Source: Ophiura sarsii
Lineage: Eukaryota > Echinodermata > Ophiuroidea > Amphilepidida > Ophiuridae
DNA length: 64,000 nt
Assembly: GCA_035610835.1 (NCBI GenBank)
Contig: CM069447.1
Span: forward strand, 58,349,048-58,413,047
Reading direction: 5' to 3'
Numbering within the stretch: the stretch's first letter is position 1; each line of letters opens with the position of its first letter. Under the pieces are notes generated by a model. The model had not been told where the DNA came from. It did not search any database and saw nothing but the letters and a program-made list of their open reading frames with translations. Below, in pieces: positions 58,833 through 64,000 of this stretch. The position numbers were made by a program, and so were the translations under genes.

Positions 58833-58992
58833 ATACAACATGGTTTATATTGGGAAAGTAATGTGAATTACTGGCCCCTCGGTGTTGGATGAGTGCGTCT
58901 ACTTCCCTCCGCTACGCGTCGGGAAGTAGACGCACTCATCCAACACCTCGGGACCAGTAATTCACACTACTTCCCTCTATACCATGTTGTAT
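58833..58992. repeat. 160-bp palindrome, ~72-bp arms
   Basis: ATACAACATGGTTTATATTG at 58833 and CTATACCATGTTGTAT ending at 58992 are the outer ends. Inward, GTGTTGGATGAGTGCGTCTA and its exact complement flank a 13-base loop (TCCGCTACGCGTC). A few mismatches lie in the outer half; the inner stem of about 30 bp is perfect. It could extrude a cruciform or be a foldback element. No TSD was found. Confidence 0.92.
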
Positions 58993-59009
58993 CTGTATAC
59001 TACAGCACC

Positions 59010-59680
59010 GCGGGAGTGCAACAAATACATACTTAATATAAACTGTCTGGGCTTCCTACTCGAGAAAAAAGCCTTTTGGTCATCCATGCCTCGCACGTCT
59101 ATTACTCGTTTGACTTTAACGACGGAAGGTTCAAGTACACACAAACCCCTGCTAGTACGTTTCAAGTGTTCTTTACAATTACGTGTCCCTGAACGGAACA
59201 TGTGAATTTTAAGTAACATGTTATCACAAACTAGTGTAAGCTACAAATAAACATACAAATCGTTTCGTATTTGACGAACACTATTACGTGATGAATAAAT
59301 GCATCTGTTTTCGGGCTTTGGGAGTATCCCGAGCCACGATACCTGTCATGCATCACTTGACTTTGTTTGCATCCAAAGGCAAGTCCTCTAATGTAGTGAG
59401 CTAGCTTAGCAATGAAACGCAGTAATTTTTGTTTCATAATTATATATTTAGAGGTAGAACCGTGCCCATATGTGTGGTGTAGTCACTAAATATCTATGAC
59501 ACGGGGTCATGCTAACCATTAGACTGGCGATTATGTGTCGATGTGAACTATGTACGTCTTAGTTACAATATAACTACACGTTCGGTTAGTCGTGCATTGT
59601 TCTAATCATATGTACAAACACTGTTGACCTACATAACAGTGTCTATATCGTAAACATGGTCCTGCGGTACTGATTTTTTT
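59010..59680 (+). repeat. Partial paralogue of 54040-55640 (without the hAT insertion)
   Basis: See the 54040 entry. This copy keeps the uninterrupted CATTAGAC site near 59513. Confidence 0.65.
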
Positions 59681-60103
59681 GTTGATGGGTGTTTTTACAT
59701 TTTACTACACATATCGTGTGAGTCTTTCATTATTCGTCATTTAGGTTCACAACATGGACGCTAGTATACACACTGGCAGGCATTGGGCCAATTTAAAATA
59801 AAGCTTTTGTCGAAAAAGTGCATTGAAACCAACTGCATTTGTAACTAAAGGAACTGATATCGAGGTAGTGAATCTATGAACGTGTTATGACACAATACGC
59901 TCCGTTACACTCAACTACACGTGCATCGGTACCATACTTTCCCAGGTGTGCACTTCATTTTAAATTTCAGATGTTCTAAAATGGATGGTTTTCTAAACAA
60001 TTTGAAAACAGAAACTCGATCTGCACACCTCAGAATTGCAAAAAAAATGCTTTAAACAAGTCCACTTTTTGTGACTTTGAACAGAGTGTCTGTAGGGAAT
60101 GTA

Positions 60104-61673
60104 CACTAGCAACCAAAAGTATTAGGATACTTGGTTATGGTGTCAAAATCATCACATATATTCAATTTGGAGTGTAATATTTCACTACGAGTTCAACAAA
60201 TGTGTTGTTGAATCTCCTCTCATTGATAAATTCCTGTTTCCTACAACATCTGCTAATTCAGTTCCATGGAATTGAAGAAAACACGTGCCTTCTTCAAATC
60301 CCCATACAAATTGCCCATTGGAAATAGCTCATGAATAATTCATCAACCTCGTTATAGCCAATGTAATCCTATGATGGGTAGTCTGACAATTTTGACTTCC
60401 TTTCAAAAAAAAACTTTCTCAATTGTTTGTCAATGGATTCACTCAAGTAAAACTAATCCCATATTGTCACAAGTCTTTAATCTCTCACACATATTGACTC
60501 CTGCTCTCTTCATTTATCTTCATAATAAGATATTGTGAAGGGACATTTAGTTTCATTTTGACACCTTTACATTTATATTTTAAATGAAAACCAACCAAAT
60601 TCTCTGTACTTGTTCATAGCACCCCCATAACCTGGGCCCACTACACAGGGCTATCATTTCATCATGACTTAAGAATTTTTGTCTAGCTATTTAACTCAAA
60701 TTAACTAAATACAGGGTGTATCAAACAAATTAGACCCTGTTTCATGACGGTGTAATTATTATTATAATCATTGGATCATGACCAATTTAATCTCAATATA
60801 AAGCCCAATTAATAATTATGATATCCTGAAAATATAAAATCAATCCGATGCAAAATAAAAAAAACTAGCGTACTTTGCGTAAACCATGTCATTTACTGGT
60901 TTGTACAATGGGATATACATGTACAGACTAGAACTGGAATCGGTCACTCACGGCCTTGTACACTGATTTCGAACGGCGAAGCCGTGTTTGGTACTTACTC
61001 AAGGTATAGTGTTGAAGGGAACCAATTTAATAACCTAACCATTTTCTTGACCAGACTTATTGCATAGTCTAGTAAAGCAATTGAGTCTCCTGGGGAGGTC
61101 AATAACTTCTAAGATGCATGCATATTCTGTGCAAATTAAAAAAGTTGTGTTAAACAGTTCTCGAACCCACCGTGGATGGTTCATTGAGTTACAAATCGAG
61201 CACTTTCATGTTACTCGACTGTTACTGTGTGAATTCCCATTGTACGAACCAGTAAATGACATGGTTTACACAAAGTACGCTCGTTTTCTTATTTTTCATC
61301 GGATTTATCTCATATTTTCTGGATATCATAATAATTAATTGGGCTTTACATTGAGATTAAATTGGTCATGTTCCAATGATTACAATAAGAATTACACCGT
61401 CATGAAACAGAGTCCTACTTTTTTGATACACCCTGTATACATGTATCAATGCAAAACACCTTTATCACTGAAATATTGTTACAAATGTTTTCCTTATAAA
61501 TAATAATGGCGTAGGAATATCATCCCAAATTTATTTTAACAAACTTTTAAGAACTCGCCATCAGTTTTATAACCTAGAATACCAAAAAGCTAAAACAGTT
61601 AGTTCAATAGATTCCCAGTGTTTTCTCCCAATTGGCAGCTTGCAAGGTGTCCTAATACTGTTGGTTACTAGTG
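60104..61673. mobile_element. Tc1/mariner-like element, interrupted (nest level 2)
   Basis: CACTAGCAACCAAAAGTATT at the left and CACTAGTAACCAACAGTATT as the reverse complement of the right, continuing into AGGA.AC, form TIRs of about 27 bp. TA flanks both ends (60102-60103, 61674-61675). Without the inner element it is about 845 bp. No transposase was read. Confidence 0.87.
60712..61435. mobile_element. Long-TIR Tc1/mariner-like element (724 bp, ~220-bp TIRs; nest level 3)
   Basis: CAGGGTGTATCAAACAAATT starts the left arm, and its inverted partner ends at 61435. Inverted similarity runs far inward (CATGACGGTGTAATT, AATCTCAATATAAAGCCCAA, GTAAACCATGTCATTTACTG), to about 220 bp per arm. TA lies outside each end (60710-60711, 61436-61437). 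Only about 280 bp of unique centre remain, without an ORF of interest. Length and arms suggest a foldback MITE. Confidence 0.88.
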
Positions 61674-62495
61674 TATAATTACACAGCGCATTAACCCATG
61701 ACCTGGTGCATATTCGCTGTGTATAAGAGATCGTAACATGAATAATGCAACACGACACGTCACGACACATTGTTCAGTCATGAAGCCTATCGAGCAATGC
61801 TTGTGGACCGTATAAATGTCGCAATTTTTTGTGTTAAAAATGTCAACGTTTTTTACCGTTCTTTCAAAAATAAGGAGTACGAGAGAAACACACAAATTTG
61901 GCAAAAATGGCACAATAATAATCGGTTCGTTATAAATAAATGGATATGGTTAAATAATAAAACTATCACAATTATACTCGTCGATCTCTGTGGCGTGCAG
62001 ACGTGGGCCATGTCGTTGGCAATGGGCAATCATGGGTTCGATTCCCGAATATTCCTTGTTAACCTTTTATTTTTCTATTTTTTAAACTTGATGGTGAATT
62101 AATGCAACATCATTGTTATATCAATTTTTATAAATTATAAAGGCCGCACATGCGTTTATAGTTTTTTTATTTTTTTATTTATCTATCATTTACCTCTTGA
62201 TTTATTTAACTTTAAATTGTATCTAAACAATTAAAATACGTAAAACAATATATTATTGCGCGATAAATAAGTGATTTAACTTGAGTTCAGTTAGATAATG
62301 ATAGCAAAACTTGTTGTAAAACCATTTTACCAATGTGCCCAACAATTTCTCCTTTGCACACTTTGGTTATACATTACATTCAGAGATGTCACATTTAGCT
62401 TGTTCTAGCTAGGCTAATATACAATTGTAAGCAAGTTTGCGACCTCTTTGATATCCGACTGATAACACAATCGCAAAATGGCCAGGTACTCCCCA

Positions 62496-62525
62496 CCCCC
62501 CCCCCCCCCCCCCCCCCCCCCCCCT
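62496..62525. repeat. Poly-C tract at the transposon end
   Basis: About 28 C at the place where the first family copy has a CCCCCCC terminus, so the terminal C-run has expanded here. Confidence 0.9.
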
Positions 62526-63610
62526 TACGAACGCAACACAAAACACAACAGAATGTCGCCCCCATTGATAAAGAATAGGGATGAAGATAATCAACAGTTA
62601 TAGTAGATGACAAGTCATCCCACCGCAAAACAAATCGCCTAATAGAATGATCGATTCGCCCAAAATATACTCCACGTGGGTTAACGTCCACCTATTTAAG
62701 AATGCCCGACGAGTTAGACAATATCCGGACTCCGGAGTTACTTATTCAAAAACCGTATCCTGAATCTGTTTAGAATGCCCTGCTCTGGGTTTCCATCCAT
62801 ACTACATGTACTATCTTGGTTCACATTACTATAATTAGTGGAATCGCTTAACGAAATTACGTTTACAGACCGGATACAAGCACTAAAGTTTGCACGAATC
62901 TTCATTAGCTCAAAAGAATTGATTTTGGAAGGGGTGCTCATTTGGCAGATGATTGGAACCTAAGATGGCGGCTAAAAATGAAAATGGCGTCCATGTATTA
63001 CACATTAAATGTTTAAATGCATTCAACAATAGTTGATTAGTGTAAATAGTGTACTTGTGTGATACAAATATAATACGAATACACTATATTGATCAAAATT
63101 ACAATATGGTCGGCAAAATTCAAAATGGCGGCCGCATGATACTTATTGTTTATATCAATGATACATTTTATATAAAGAGTAACTCTTGACAAAAGGAAAG
63201 TTGTGGTCGATGTGTTTTAATTGATAGAATATTTGAAGATAGTAATTATCCAATATGGCTGCCAAAGAAGATATAATTGGTCGGTGGTGTAAAACTTGCT
63301 TTAAAAAGGCATTATTTGTGCCGATATTTCTGGGGATATTTGTGGTTCATCCACTTAATCATACGCAAAATAAATACAAACAGTTATCAATTAACTGGTT
63401 GGCAGTCATCAGGTCGAAGAAATGTCTGCCTATTATAATACAATGAGATAGAACAATGATAGCATCCTTATTCTTGATTTCTTCTCACTATTTGGCACAT
63501 TTACATTTTCAAATGCCAGTGCATTCATGATTTATAAGACCTGCTGGTGCATATTGAACAGTTCCATCTTTTATACACATTTGATTAACTCTTTGCATGT
63601 ATCTGATACC
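62526..63610. other. Unassigned; cluster of ATGGCGGC-type motifs at 62962-63263
   Basis: AAGATGGCGGC (62962), AAAATGGCGTCC (62981), CAATATGGTCGGC (63102), CAAAATGGCGGCCGC (63121) and CAATATGGCTGCC (63251) recur within 300 bp. AAGATGGCGGC is the known YY1 motif. Related GGCCATTTTGGACGCCATCT words stand in the repeats at 23450 and 40520, so a transposon origin is likely. No gene is recognised in the rest. Confidence 0.45.
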
Positions 63611-64000
63611 TTAGGGATAGTTAACCAAACCGGATTCCAAACATTGTTTGTCTGTTTCCATCCAAAAAACTTCCTGGAGTAGGTACGTGTTGTCTTGTCC
63701 GGTTACTTGTAGCCCATTTACCCATTTGATATATATGTCCCGATTTGAATGTTGAAGAAGTGCATTCCGCAATAAAAATAAACTTTGTTGGTAATCGCAT
63801 ATCGTCTGTTGTTTTCCTATGTTGAATTGTCCATAAAATGTTAATACCTTTGTTGGAGGTAGTCTCCCAATTGCACCTGGCATGTTACAAGAAAGGTAGC
63901 CCTCCCCTCGTCGTATGCTTTCCAAGCACATAAGTTTGCCATAACCATTGGACCGATGAAGTCGTATTACAATCCGTAAATGCGTGGAACATTCACAGGA
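63611..64000 (-). CDS. Unrecognised open frame, possible terminal exon, runs off the window
   Basis: On the minus strand this frame is open from the window edge (64000) to a TAA at 63611, about 129 codons, with an ATG at 63931. The peptide has a natural-looking composition with no low complexity (for example PGAIGRLPPTKVLTFYGQFN and DIYIKWVNGLQVTGQDNTYL) but matches no family I know. If real it would be the 3' part of a gene, with the start and earlier exons beyond the right edge. No clear AATAAA follows (AAGAATAAGG near 63470 is a poor match). There is no paralogue to test conservation. In AT-rich DNA an open frame of this length can arise by chance, so confidence is low. Confidence 0.3.
   Translation of the reverse strand, partial: SCECSTHLRIVIRLHRSNGYGKLMCLESIRRGEGYLSCNMPGAIGRLPPTKVLTFYGQFNIGKQQTICDYQQSLFLLRNALLQHSNRDIYIKWVNGLQVTGQDNTYLLQEVFWMETDKQCLESGLVNYP

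Larger units (their letters stand above)
59915..62525. mobile_element. Second copy of the 46216 element family, interrupted by a nest
   Basis: 59915-60100 matches the reverse complement of about 47150-47345 (CATACTTTCCCAGGTGTG, TTCAGATGTTCTAAAATGGA), and 61800-62525 matches the reverse complement of 46216-46985, ending in the TIR-like AAAATGGCCAGGTACTCC and a poly-C run. Between them lies the Tc1/mariner-like element. The tRNA-like block of the first copy is missing, and the left terminus near 59915 is lost or not recognised. Confidence 0.8.

Overview
The window is non-coding or decayed animal-type nuclear DNA. It is AT-rich and gene-poor, with pentanucleotide microsatellites, long poly-C/poly-G tracts, tRNA-derived SINEs, CR1/Jockey-like LINE remnants and DNA transposons with hAT-, Tc1/mariner- and piggyBac-like signatures. 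I find no intact host protein gene, rRNA or functional tRNA. The repeat types and the frequent TAGGCCTA-like words fit a marine invertebrate, perhaps an echinoderm or other deuterostome. That assignment is a weak inference.

Large-scale layout. Two direct tandem copies of one segment fill most of the left 37 kb: unit 1 (about 1866-20205) and unit 2 (about 20526-37065). Each follows a (TATAA)n array. Positions 1-810 match 37377-37690, which lie past the end of unit 2, so the window seems to open in the tail of an earlier unit. A more diverged partial copy starts near 44378. Within it lies a second tandem duplication (about 45571-49762 and 49763-53610), and a third diverged fragment of that one lies at 56586-57600. 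Another pair is 54040-55640 and 59010-59680.

Mobile elements. Because most of the DNA is present twice, many insertions can be compared with an uninterrupted paralogous site inside the window. This gives sharp element ends and target-site duplications (TSDs). Examples are hAT-like elements at 211-684 and 54900-55447, a TIR element at 3741-4576, a LINE at 5928-8450, a piggyBac-like element at 23329-24384, a mariner-like element at 35968-36922, and an element with a 9-bp TSD and tRNA-like modules at 46216-47428. A three-level nest lies at 59915-62525: an outer element, a Tc1/mariner-like element in it, and a long-TIR element inside that.

Coding traces. These are broken LINE C-termini (1183-1407, 7478-8441, 31885-32048, 56000-56131), a frameshifted fragment resembling the DUF3504/Crypton-type family (58333-58640), and one unrecognised open frame running off the right edge (63611-64000, minus strand). 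The 2.7 kb at 27427-30133, present only in unit 2 and bounded by poly-C tracts, holds a CpG-rich stretch with a ZNF143/STAF-like motif and a minisatellite. It is the best place to look for a host promoter. All comparisons were made by eye, so no identities, E-values or GC percentages are given.
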